A stretch of DNA of 64,000 bases from Hepsetus odoe. Taxonomy: Eukaryota; Chordata; Actinopteri; Characiformes; Hepsetidae. The notes beneath the pieces are model-generated. The model did no database searches. It saw only the letters and a list, made by a program, of their open reading frames with translations, and was not told the DNA's origin. How positions within the stretch are numbered: the first letter of the stretch is position 1; every line of letters starts with the position of its first letter. A program made the position numbers and the translations under genes. This document shows, piece by piece, positions 1-11,009 of this stretch. Location: positions 7,365,582-7,429,581 of the forward strand of contig CM029386.1 of assembly GCA_017165825.1 (NCBI GenBank), written 5' to 3'.

Positions 1-1275
1 CCTTTTACCAGAGAGCGAGGGCCAGAGAGGGGACACCTGGACCAGGTAAGCCAGCCCATACGCAGAATATGTTAATTTGTCTAATTAATTAATTGGTTAA
101 TTTATTCATTAATTAATAACATTTCTGGATTTCTGATTCTATGCAAGGGGCCATTCGCAGAGCCATTGCTTCACTGAATCCCTAGATGCTGTGCTATGAC
201 CTTGCCACAAGCAATATGGGACCCACAGATGATACTAGCTGCACACTTTAGCTCATTTGCTGGCAGAGGGCAGAGGGTAGTGAAGCTTGCTATGGCCTAG
301 TAAAGCACTAGATGACTAGGAGATCATAAGCATTACTTTATGGCCCTCTTAGGCTAATTGTTTCTGCTCCATGCAATAACTCAAATTATGGGAACAAGTA
401 GAAAAGGTTTAAGAAAGTTTTAGCAAAAATGTATGCTTTTGATGAACAAGTTGTTTTAAATTCTTTGAAAACTTTGCATTAAATCACTTGTTCCAGTTAC
501 TCTAAGGTGCTAATTGTTAATTTACCTAGCCTTGTAAAGATTTGACTAACAATAGTACAGCACAGAACAGTAAATTATTGTTTTACTAGAAACAGGTCTG
601 CCTTAATATGTTTAAATAATTTAACATCAAACATCAAGGATAATTATTCAGAGTCAATAAGCGTTTATCTATTAGCTTATATTAAAGTATGTAGCTATTT
701 ACATGTTGAGTGATTGGCCCATAGTTGGGCCAAACAGGACAACACTAGTTCATCTTCTGGTATTGTAGTTTATTTTCAGTGTAAAGAAACACTTCAAAAC
801 TATTGCAGTAATATTTGCAGCAAAAAAAAATTTCAAAAAGATTCAATTTTCTTGAATTGAGTGAAGTGAAAGCAGAAACTACTTCTCAATATAGTGTGTT
901 TAACCATGGCTGAACGCAATGTCTGAATCCATTTGATCTGATTGTTTATTATGATGTAGTTTAGCACAGCAAGGTTAGCCCAATGATGAAGCTTGAAGTC
1001 GGAAACCTCATAACTTATATAATGACTTTTTTCTCAATTTTGATGGGGCACAACAACAGTACCCATTTGCACAGTCGTGGATGTAGGCATGCTCTGTTGT
1101 TCAGACCGTCATTTCCAAGTCTCATTGACCATGTGATATACTATATAATATTGTGAGTCCTTAGTATAGGTGAGGCATGGGCTCAATAAATATGCATGCT
1201 TTTATTTAGGACATTTATAAACCAGCGAGCCTTTAGTCAAAAGAGAAGCCAAAATGAAACATGATTAGTAGTCTT
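1..1275. other. AT-rich stretch, nothing recognised
   Basis: No long ORF, RNA gene or repeat family is recognised here. The stretch ends at the target-site duplication of the first LTR element. Confidence 0.5.
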
Positions 1276-1280
1276 GTTAG

Positions 1281-1758
1281 TGTTAGTGCAGTGGCGTGGT
1301 GCTGGAGGGACGTCAGGTCAGGAGACCAAGAGTTTTAGAACAGAGGTTGTGCAGCACAGTGACAAAACAAACAAGACATAGAACGAGGACTGCAGTTCTA
1401 CATGAAACCTATGACTGGGTAGCTGCAGTCTAACCTAGATACTAAAAAGAGGAGTCTATACTAGGCGACCTATACCTAGTCATAGACACCAAGTTTACAC
1501 AAGCGACACCAGAGATTTACACAACCACTACCGTTAAACAGTTTGACCTACCTAATGAGCCGCTCTGTTCTGACTCATCAGGCCAAATGGTCAGCCCCCA
1601 AACAGTGCCACCTGCCCGCGGGGCTCAGGTGTGTAGTCAAGCAGGCGCCCCCTCGTACCTAAACCTTTAGCATGTGGCCGAGAGCTGCCTCTAGCGTGCC
1701 CAAACACCACACATGACAGGCGCCACTCTAAGCGTGCCCAAAAAACCTAACACGTGTA
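1281..1758 (-). repeat. 3' LTR of the old family 1 element
   Basis: This LTR aligns along its length with 5049-5500 but has many single-base gaps and substitutions. It is clearly less regular than its partner. The internal edge is set by a short run of C on the plus strand followed by GAA, the decayed counterpart of the G-run plus TTC that precedes the 3' LTR of the young copy. Confidence 0.85.
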
Positions 1759-4700
1759 GAACCCCGAAGCGCGCTCCCGGTGTTCGCTGACGCCTTGAAC
1801 CTCAGGGGAGGCACCGACAACACAAGTCTAGTGGGTTACATGGTGAGTCCATAAAGCAAAAAACATGTGAAGGACTTCCGACCAGTTGTGTTGGGTAGCT
1901 GGTGGTGGTGAGGGAATCCCAGTTCGTCCACGCGCGACTTGATTGCCTGACCTTGGCTCTGGCGTCCTTGGGCTTTGCCTGACCATGGAACCCCTGGACC
2001 TCGACGGGACCTGAAGAGGGCTACACAGAGCGTTACAGGGGTTTACAGGAAGTCTTCTTCAATGAGTCTAAGCTCTGCCAACCTGTCGGTCCGGGGTTCA
2101 TGGCGTCGCTTCTCCCCGAATCTCTGGCGCCAGTTCTGGTCCGTCTCTGACCTGATTAGTGCTGGTGTCTTTACCCTTTTCCTTGTCTAGGTCATGCCTG
2201 TCACTTGAGACTGGCGGCATGATGTCCCATCTTCTGGTTTTCACGTTGAGTTCCCGTGGCTTCCTCCATGTCTGTATTTGGATTTGCACGATTCCCGAGG
2301 CGAGCGATGCTAGGGGGCCTGAGGCAGCTGCTCTGCCTGCTGCACATTCGTTACCCATTTCTCCGCTGGACTGTTCTCCGGATGCTCCTGTTTTGACCCC
2401 TTTGCTCTCTGGGATTCCAGCAGGCACTGGTGTCGGAGAAGAGAGTAGGGTCGATGAGGCCAATTACCTTCCATGCCTCTGACTTCTGGTTTTTCGCTCG
2501 GTGAGCTTGCACAGCCTCATGTGGGCCTCTCTCAGGTCAGCCTGCAGGCGATGTTTTGGTCCTGCACCGCCCGTCTCAGCTCTGTCCTGCACTGATGCAA
2601 TTGCCTCCCATTGTGCGCTGTGCAGCCTCAGCTTCTCCTGAGTGGTTGGAGTCTCAACTCTCCCGATGATTTATCCAGCCTACGATCTGGTTTCTCTGTT
2701 CCTGTCTTCTCCCAGTCCCTTTCTTTGGGGAAACCCTCCCCAGCGTGTATCCTGGTCGAAGGACCTCTTTTTCCTTCCTCCGGTCCGCCGAGACGTGGCG
2801 TTCACCTGTGGCATGGCGGTTCCTCGGTCAATGATGGTAGAGTCCGTCAAGCAACTCCTCCTGTTCGACAAACCCGAACGTACTGCAGATGATCTGCTCA
2901 CCTCCGAGTGGGACTGGATTGTCCCTCGCCTCTCTGTGACCCGATCCTCACCGGCTCCTCTGTTGACTTCTGTAAGCACTTCGCTGCATGTTTACGCCTT
3001 TGACACCTCTGTCCTTGTTGAAGTTGATCTCACCTTCCAGACACTCCTCTGAGACCACCTGTTGCCCAGCGCGACCTCTTGAAGACAGACCCCGGCTGGT
3101 GCACTCTCCCCAACAACCTGAATGTGACAGCAGCTTTGTTCATAGCATTAGCATTTTCGCACTAAGCGCCTCCTAAAGCTGCCTGGATGCGTATAAGCGA
3201 CACCTCAACACCTGAAATCTTTCATGTTCGCTTTTGCCCCTGATGTAGGACCTAAAACATCTTTGAATGAAGATGGCTGACCTTCTTATGGCCTGGTACT
3301 TTATTTGCCTCCCTGTGTCTTCTAGGCGTAGCCTAAAGATGAGAGCGGCCTGATGGTGCAGGATCTGGCCCAGCCTGACCCTCCGACCTCTAGGCAGGCT
3401 TGCAGAGAGACATTGCAGCGTGCAATGTCATCCTCTCTCCTGTTTTTCTGGCTTCACGTGTGGGCGATACCTCAGCTGGATTGTAACAACCGCGTCTGTT
3501 TGATGCGCCGATATCGTGCCCGAGCCCAGTGTGCCCTGTAAACTCTTTGTAAAACCGTGGCAGCCTGGTGCTTCCAGTTTGAAGTCTGTCTGGTCTTCAT
3601 CACCGGAATGCAGCTTGTGATTAACAACAGCCTTTTTATATTCAAAGACTTCATTTCTTTACCTCATGCACTTACTAGCTCTATGTCTCGCTGAACAGTC
3701 TTGGCTGCCACAGTAGCTAGGTAGTACTTTGTTTATGTGTTTCCTCACCTGTGCCTGAATGGTTACAGCAGCCTCATGTTCAATTCTCCTTTGCACCTAG
3801 ACTTTCCTTTTAAGCTTGCCACTAACCTGGGCTGCTCACTTCTCTGCTTTCTGTGTAGCAGATGGCTTCATGGAGCTGGGTTTGAAGTAACCCCTGTGAT
3901 GCGCTTTTCCTTGTTGTGAAGGGCTTCGCCCAGTCGACTTCCCCGGTTGCCCTGATGCAGGAAGTGGTCTCACCCTCCTCCTGCTCTCTGCGTCCAGACT
4001 GCCTTCTTTGCCCATTGCCTAAACTTCTCTTGTTGGGGTGGCCTTCTTTGCATTCCTCTTGGTGAGCGCCGTGCGGTCAGCGTGTACGGCCAGCGGGGGC
4101 GCCCGTGCTGGCGGCGTGGCGGCGCGAGGGAGCGCCGTACTGCTCGCTGTGAACACGGAAGAACACGTTTGCTACCAACACTCTTGTGATCCGTTGGCGT
4201 GTTTCGCTGCCTCGCTGCGCGCCGGCGCTTTATCCGCTGGCGGACTGTGGTTACTGGCGCTCTGCGGCCGTGGTGGCGTCGTACGATGCGATGCGGCGAG
4301 GGCCTTACTGTCAGCGGTCGGCGCGAAGGCGCCGTGCTGTCGCCCGGTCGCGGGCGCTGGCGTCGTGTAACCACTGTCGCTGATGCGGGCGCTGGCGTCG
4401 TGCTTCGCTGTGAACACGGAAGGCGGCGTTTGCTACCAACCTCTTGTGGTGGTGCGCTGGCGTGTTCCCGCTTCGCAACTATAGCGACACTTTCGCTGGC
4501 GGATCGCGGTTACTGCGGCGGCAGCGCGCTCGCTCTGGCGCTGAATCGTTGACCAGCGTCGCGATGCGGTTGGCCGTGCTTCCGTGTTGGCGCTGCGGCG
4601 TGGTTGGCGCTATTGCTTCCGGCGTTGGTAACTGCAGCGGTTAGCGTCGTGCCTCGCGTTCGCGCCAACATCAGCCTTCGCAGCCACTTCCCATATCGTG

Positions 4701-5048
4701 CGAGAGAAAAACAACACGCGGTCAGCGTATTGAGATGGCGCTAAGCCCGCGTAGCCTCGGGATCGCATCAAGGTCAAAGCGCGAACTGATCCTCGCGAGC
4801 TCGGGTCCTGGGATGATATCGGTGGGAGCAGCGACGCCTGTCCCTCTTCGGCGGCGCTCTGGCTCACTTGCGTGGCGTCGGCGTCGTGCTACTCCTCACC
4901 GTCCAGATACTCGCGGAGGTCCAGAGGCGCCTCTGGCTAAGTCCTCATCAGCTGCAGCGTCCGCTCGAAGCAACGTTCGCTGCCGCCCGCAACCGCCTCC
5001 TGCTGCTTTCGTGGCTTTCGTGACGTCAGGTACTGGCGGCTCATTCTC
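1759..5048 (-). pseudogene. Decayed gag-like/ASPM-like IQ fusion gene inside the LTR element
   Basis: This is the broken counterpart of the 1056-aa ORF at 26468-29638. Read on the minus strand it starts next to the 5' LTR at 5048. It then keeps, in order, the N-terminal region, a strongly expanded or rearranged GC-rich linker (about 4000-4700), IQ motifs and the coiled-coil region (about 2260-2640). The clearest protein fragment is 3472-3654, whose MKTRQT..KHQAATV..YRAH segment matches the intact ORF's third and fourth IQ motifs. No frame is open for long, so it cannot make the full protein. Its value is that it shares the cargo boundaries of the young copy, which implies a single capture followed by transposition. 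Confidence 0.85.
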
Positions 5049-5500
5049 TGTAACGGTGGCGTGGTACTGGAGGGACGTCAGGTCAGAGCCAAGAGTTTAG
5101 AACAGGAGTTTTATTACGCACAGTGACAAAACAAACAAGACATAGGGAACGGGGGACTGCAGTTCTACACATGAAACCCTATGACTGGGTAACTGCAGTC
5201 TAACCCTAGATACTAAGAGGTCTATACTAGGCGACCTATACCTAGTCATAGACACCAAGTTTACACAAACGACACAAAGTTTACACAACCACCACCCGTT
5301 ACGCGTAGGTTTGACCTACCTAATGAGCCGCGCTCTGTTCTGACTCATCGGGGCTTAAATAGTCAGCCCCAATGATGCACACCTGCCCGCAGGGGCTCAG
5401 GTGTGCTTAGTCAGAACAGAGCGCCCTCTAGCGTACCCAAAACACCACACACATGACAGAGAGCGCCCTCTAGCGTGCCCAAAACCTAACACACGTGACA
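5049..5500 (-). repeat. 5' LTR of the old family 1 element
   Basis: A 452-bp LTR with TG/CA ends. On the minus strand it has the family TATA-like TATTTAAG, the inverted repeats around it, and the GCGGCTCATT segment at the expected RNA start (complement at 5322-5331). Its outer end holds two copies of a roughly 46-bp unit (GCGCCCTCTAGCG...CATGACA), against one in the 315-bp LTRs. Confidence 0.9.
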
Positions 5501-5505
5501 GTTAG

Positions 5506-7257
5506 TCTTTGATTAACTGAATCAAAACCGAAAAGTTTGTGTGGGACTCTCATCAAGAAAGTGTTTTCCGCATATAATGTTGATAGTTTTTTCCATGTTT
5601 CTGGAGCTATTTTAACAAGAAGAAAAGTTCCTATTTGTTATTTTTTAATATAAATCAAATAGAACTGTAATTCACTGTGTAATCAGCTGTGATTATATAA
5701 TTACATAATTGTATTTAAATTAAATTTAAAAGACTGCTGTAGTTACTGTTGTGTAATAGGTGTACTGTTTGAAAACTAGCATGTGTTTGTTGTGGATCTG
5801 TGCTATAAAAATTTAACATAAGTAATGCATTAATGATATTTTAATAAATATGGTCTTTATCCCCTAAAAAGTATTATCCAGGTCTTAAACACTGGAGCAT
5901 CAAAGTAATATATTTGGCTGGTATCCATGGTTTTTCCGCAGATGCCTAAGACAAATTATCTCATATTCCCCTTTCTGGAAAATTAGAAAAGGTTCTCAAA
6001 GACAAAAATATACTTTTTTCAGCTTAATTTTTAAATCTCTTTGCCTGGGTTTGTGTAAAATGTTACTGAGAAGGTCCTGCAACCAAACAGCGGCACGTTT
6101 TCTTTTTTCTTTCTTCCTAGAGATTAGACTGAAAGATGCTGAAGTATTGCTTGTGCTTTATTTCATGGAGAAAAGTCTAAGCTAATTTACTATACAGATA
6201 ATACTCCCTGGATTCAATTTAGGTGTAAGCGTGTGAAAATTGACACAATATTAAACAAATTAATGGAAATATGGATTAAGGTGTGAGCATAGTTCATTTT
6301 TAAATATTTTTTGTGTTTCAAAAAATAAAGGGAAAGCTTATTTAATTGTCATCTGGGTGGGAGAACATACCTAAGCATTCATAATTAGTCAGTAATTATC
6401 AGTAAAAAACTATAAAGCATTTTTGCTGAACTTAATATTCATCAATAGTGCCGATGGAACTCAAATTGGCAGCAGGCTGTGCTGGACCTAAAGAAAAACT
6501 CAGTCATGTGTATTGTTATAGGCACAAATGAAAGGCTTTGTGCCTTTGCAGGCAACACATTCTAATCAGTGTGCAGGTCTATTGTTTAAAGAATTGCAAC
6601 AGTGATGCAACAACACAATTATCTCCATGTGGGAAGTTCATATTTCATTTCATATTTCAAGGTTGCTCTTTTCATAGATGTGGGTGGGGGGTTGTAGAGA
6701 AAAAACTAAACAATAGCTTCCTGTTCAGACAGCAGTAAAAGAAAATGGCAGAAAATGACACAACAATTTTGGGGGTGTCAAAAGGATAAAACCAAATGCA
6801 TAAGTAACAATGGATAACAAGTGACACAGAAGTGGCACAGCAAGGTGGAGAGCAGAGATGTAAACAAACAATTATAAATGTGGTGGGTGAATGAAAGGGC
6901 TGTGGAGCTTAAGTAAAACTGACTAAAGGCACTATGTGGCTTTATGTAATGATCATATTTTGCATTCCACATACTAGCTTTGGGACATAATCAACTCAAC
7001 CCAATAAGAGAGTCAGGCACAGACATTTTGGGTAGTCTCAAAAGGTACTGAGGGGTGATATGAGCCTTAAATTAAATTAGTTAACTGTTTAGAGAGGTTT
7101 AGAGAAAAATTAATGCAATGTTTGTATTCCATCTGCAGTCTGGCTCAGGGTGGATTTGACATGAAGCACATATATTTTGTGACTAAAAGTGCACATTGCT
7201 CTTGTGTTTATAGGCGTAACTGATTTGGATCACTGTTAAATGTGATTGAGCAACAGG
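5506..7257. other. Nothing recognised
   Basis: AT-rich sequence without a supported gene, RNA or known repeat family. Short ORFs here look like chance. Confidence 0.5.
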
Positions 7258-7262
7258 ATTCC

Positions 7263-7990
7263 TGTAACGGTGGCGGGGTGCCGGAAGGACGCCAGTGCGG
7301 AGCCAGGAGTTTGGAACTTAGTTTTATTATTCACAGTTACAAAAACAAGAAACAAGGACTGCAGTTCTAATCCAAACCCAAGTGCCAAGGAACTGCAATC
7401 TATAATCAAGATACCAACTTACAATAACCAGAACCACCATTGCCTGTAGGCGTAGCCTAACTAATGAGCCGCACTCTGTTCTGACTCATCGGGGCTTAAA
7501 TAGTCAGCCCCAACGATGCACACCTGTGCCTTCATGAGCTCAGGTGTGCTCAGTCAGAACAGAGCGCCCTCTAGCGTACCCAAAACACCATCCATTATCC
7601 ATCCATTATCTGCCGCTTGTCCCAAATGGGGTTGCGGGGGAGTGCTGGCGTCCAACCCAGCGCACACAGGGCGAGGACGGGGGACGCACCCTGAACAGGT
7701 CGCCAGCCCATCGCAGGGAGGAGCAGGACGGGAATGGCACCTTGCTCAAGGGTACCTCAGGGCAACCCATTGGGAAGGGGTTCGATCCCCCGATCCTACG
7801 GCCAATGCCCTAACCACTAGGCCACCACTGCCCTACCCAAAACACCTCATGTGACAAACACCTCATGTGACAGAGAGTGCCCTCTAGCGTGCCCAAAACA
7901 CCTCATATGTGACAGAGAGCGCCCTCTAGCATGCCCAAAACACCTCATGTGACACACACCTCATACAAGACAAACACCACATATGTGACA
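7263..7990 (-). repeat. Family 1 solo LTR with nested SINE
   Basis: TG/CA-bounded LTR with a perfect 5-bp target duplication ATTCC at 7258-7262 and 7991-7995. No interior or second LTR is present, so this is a solo LTR left by LTR-LTR recombination. It is long for two reasons. A SINE sits inside it (7590-7833), and its outer (U3) end has at least three tandem copies of the GCCCTCTAGC...GTGACA unit. The R-region GCGGCTCATT segment and the palindromic arms around the TATA box are present. Confidence 0.92.
7590..7833 (-). repeat. tRNA-derived SINE with ATGG-type tail
   Basis: On the minus strand it begins with GGGCAGTGGTGGCCTAGTGG (A-box-like tRNA head) and has a B-box-like element. It ends in a conserved tail and ATGG units, and the tail resembles fish L2-clade LINE 3' ends. 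A 13-bp target duplication (TACCCAAAACACC) flanks it at 7577-7589 and 7834-7846. It inserted into the solo LTR after that LTR was in place. Confidence 0.9.
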
Positions 7991-8046
7991 ATTCCAAACG
8001 CCGTTAAATAAGGTCAACTTCATTTGAGGTCGATTCCATTTGAGGT

Positions 8047-8200
8047 TACTTCTTCTTTCGTCTGCCCCCATTAGGGGTCACCACAGCAGATCAACTGTCT
8101 CCATTTCTTCCTGTTAACAGCAACTTCCTCCTTCAAACCAACTGCCTGCATGTCCTCTCTTACAACATCCATAAACCATCCAAGAGGTTGCATCTTCAAC
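8047..8200 (-). repeat. RTE-type LINE 3' end fragment
   Basis: The reverse complement encodes the decayed C-terminal end of the RTE ORF, around the conserved MDVV.ED.Q.V.LK segment. It then has the short 3' UTR around GGTGACCCCTAATGGGGGCA. It matches the 3' end of the full-length copy at 35616-38399. Confidence 0.75.
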
Positions 8201-9216
8201 TGAAAATTGCTGTGATTTATTTAACTGTGCTCAAGCCACAGGATCAAGATTAAATATGCTGCAGTCATGGTGTGAAATGCATTTCAGTAGACATGTACTA
8301 GTGTAAAAGACAAATGTAGAAAGAAAGGCAATTTTGATGGCTAGCTGAACTTCTGGACAACAGAGATTACAATAACTGCCTCTCTGATACATGGAAAAGA
8401 AATTCTCTGGAAAAGATCTTTAAACTATTTACTATCCATTGGCTGACATGCTGAAAACAGCTATTGTTTAGTAGAAATTGTTTTGTTTAATGCTACCACA
8501 AATGATAATGCAACATAAATTGTTAATGCAGTTTATATGTATGATTTTTAGAATTAGATAAAACAGAAAAAAAGTTAATTATAGAAAGTCTTCTTATAAG
8601 CTATAAAAATAAATCAAAATTAAAATGTCGGGAGAGATATTTTAATCAGTAATGTGCAACATAGGCTAAATTCTGACAGAGCTGCACCTTACTGATCTAG
8701 GCATGTAATCAAATCAAGGAGGGGATGATTAAGAAAAGTTGAGGCTGATTATCAATTAGTGAAACTTATGGGGAAAGTGGTTATGCGGAAGAAATATGAA
8801 GTTGAATGTGGAATGAGTGTCTGGTGAGGACAGACAGTAAGAGTGCAGTAAGAGTGAAGATAGAATCTAAACATCCCAGAGTATATTTCGGTAAAAGCTC
8901 TAATCTCAGTTTAGTTTTTGGCTTACAGCTGATAAGTGTGTAATGTCTTGATGACCCAAAGAAAGAGCAAGTAACCTGTGAAAGAAGCTATTTGGTCTAG
9001 ATAATAAATCAAACTATGTCCACCATATTGATTTCTTCAGCTTGGATAATAGACTTCTTATAACTAATGGGACAGTAAGTATACAATTGCATTCGATCCA
9101 CCTCAAACCCCAACTCCCACAAACAGTAGATGTGCTGAAAATGTCTGTACTGTAAAAGCTAGTTAGAAATTAATGAATATAACGAATTTGCAAGCAGCTC
9201 CACCATCATGTGGAAT
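8201..9216. other. Nothing recognised
   Basis: No gene or recognised repeat. Confidence 0.5.
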
Positions 9217-9470
9217 TGGGCAGTGGTGGCCTACTGGTTATGGACTAGGCCCCAGGATCAGAAGGTCATGGGTTTGAATACTAGACCTTAGGTTGTCCTA
9301 AGGTAAACTTGAGTAAGATACTGTCCCCATCACTGCTCCTCAGGCAGCTTTAAATAGCTGCCCTCTGCTGCACAGTGTGTATGGGTGAAAAGCAGAGGTT
9401 GAACTTTGCTGTGGCTCACTGTGGGCTGTGCTGTGTTTCACAATGGCAAAAATAGTAACTTTCACTTTCA
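9217..9470 (+). repeat. tRNA-derived SINE with CACTTT-type tail
   Basis: It starts with GGGCAGTGGTGGCCTACTGG and has a B-box-like GGTTTGAATAC segment. It continues through a CTTGAGTAAG..ACTGTCCCCATCAC body and ends in ACTTTCACTTTCA. The head is shared with the ATGG-tailed SINEs but the tail differs. Confidence 0.85.
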
Positions 9471-9649
9471 TATATAACAAGAACAGACATACAATCACCT
9501 ATTTATAAATAAGTCTAAAAAATCTTTTAAAAACAACCACTGTAAAAAGAATATAAAAGTGACACAGTGGGATGTCAGTGATGTGAATATTGTAGAGTGT
9601 TCCCAATAAATTAGGATATTGCTGACTGAATATTTCTAAGAACTGATAC

Positions 9650-10008
9650 AAGAATTATTGCGCAACTGCAGGATTAGTGCAGGAAGAAATGATCAGTGCA
9701 GATTCAGATTTAGTGTACTTATTGCTCTGGGAAAGAAGCTGTCCCTGAATCTGTTTGTCCTTGATTTGAGATTCCTGTATCACTTGCCAGAGTTTCTCCC
9801 AATGCAGCAGGAGGTGTACAGTTCCTGTAGGAAAGGCAGAGAGCAGCAAACAATCTTCTGAGCTGTGTTGATGATGTGCCTCCAACTCTCAGCTTTAGTG
9901 CACCTCCTGTACCACCCTGTGATACAGTATGTCAGCATACTTTCTATGAAGGTGGGGCAAAAACATCATTACCAATGCAGAAGTGAGAGTCAGAGATACA
10001 CAAGAGAT
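9650..10008. repeat. Degenerate dispersed retroelement fragment
   Basis: Its style of sequence (GAAGAAGCTGTCCCTGAATCTG-like, then GATGATGTGCCTCC) resembles 42765-43090 and fish LINE-derived dispersed repeats. The family is not certain and no intact frame remains. Confidence 0.45.
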
Positions 10009-10926
10009 ACACACACACTTTTCAACTTAATCTATCTGCCCCATCTGTGAAAACAGACAATAAATGTGACACATATCATTGTAGTCAATACATTTACTTG
10101 AATCAAAACACATTTTAAATAAAAAATAAAGGACAGGTTATGAAGTGGCTTCTCATTGGCTTCTATTTATGTTTCTCTTTGTTGAGTAAACAAAAACAAT
10201 CAACTGCCTGTGGCTTAAGTGTTTGAGTCAGATGCCTACTAATTCTATAATAGGTCAATGGGACAAAGAGAAGAACATGCAACTCATTGCCTTTAGTATT
10301 ACACCAAATGTTACAGAACCAGGTAATTTACATGTTTTGTTAATTTGCTATATGGAAATTATTTAACATGTACAGGAACTTGAATGGGTTAATGCCCACT
10401 TTTTATTTCTGTGTTTATCATACTGGTAAAAATATAAACAAAACCAAAAAACTGGAGTACAAGGTAGTGATGAGGCTCAATATAGCATCACCTTAAAGAG
10501 TTTGGTTACCTAATGGCACTTATTCAGGGCAAGCTCTGAATATAGGCCTTGTTTTTGTGTTTGATCTACTGACCAATTCTCTACCATCACCATTATGAAT
10601 CAAATGGCAGGATGCTATTTTGGAATCACGGCCAAAGCTTTTTTGATTGGAAATGAATTAGTATGCAATGTCTTATTCAGCCGTCAAACATGAGCAGTGA
10701 TTCATTGTGACATGTGAAATTACGTATGTGGCATTTATGTCAGTGAGAGCTGTTTGTGTGAAAATATTTTATGTGTAGAGCTTGTCATTGCATCCTTTAA
10801 CCCTAGGTGAGCAGATTTTCTTCAGTGGTCTCATGGTTTTGTCTACATTTACCATTTCCTGTAACTGAATTTGAATGCATTGTACATGATGCAAGTACCG
10901 CATTGAAAATTATCCTCACAATGTAG

Positions 10927-11009
10927 ACTTTTCTAGAATCTACATTCTACCAGCTATTTAATGGCAAAAAGCCATTAAATAGCTGGTAGAATGTAGATTC
11001 TAGAAAAGT
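10927..11009. repeat. Perfect 39-bp inverted repeat with AAAAA loop
   Basis: Bases 10927-10965 are the exact reverse complement of 10971-11009, separated by five A. It is not flanked by other recognised repeats. It could be a MITE-like or small-RNA hairpin, or a fold-back artefact of cloning or assembly. Confidence 0.95.

Larger units (their letters stand above)
1281..5500 (-). mobile_element. Family 1 LTR retrotransposon, old copy with ASPM-like cargo
   Basis: An LTR-flanked element on the minus strand. Its 5' LTR is 5049-5500, its 3' LTR is 1281-1758, and the interior is 1759-5048. A perfect 5-bp target-site duplication, GTTAG, flanks it at 1276-1280 and 5501-5505, so it inserted as a unit. 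The interior (about 3.3 kb) is collinear with the interior of the young plus-strand element at 26151-30033, including the IQ-motif region and the C-terminal part. No reverse transcriptase, protease or integrase is visible, so it is non-autonomous and presumably used enzymes from a partner element. Stops and frameshifts break the reading frame. Just inside the 5' LTR, the segment 5036-5045 is the reverse complement of LTR bases 5322-5331, which matches the self-priming design of the family. Confidence 0.9.

Noticed and set aside
3970..4552. Overlapping GC-rich ORFs on both strands
   Set aside because: They are shadows of the expanded linker region of the decayed element gene; no conserved protein is visible.
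7516..7854. 112-aa plus-strand ORF
   Set aside because: It is antisense through the solo LTR and SINE; similar translations recur at every SINE copy (e.g. 38357, 47537).
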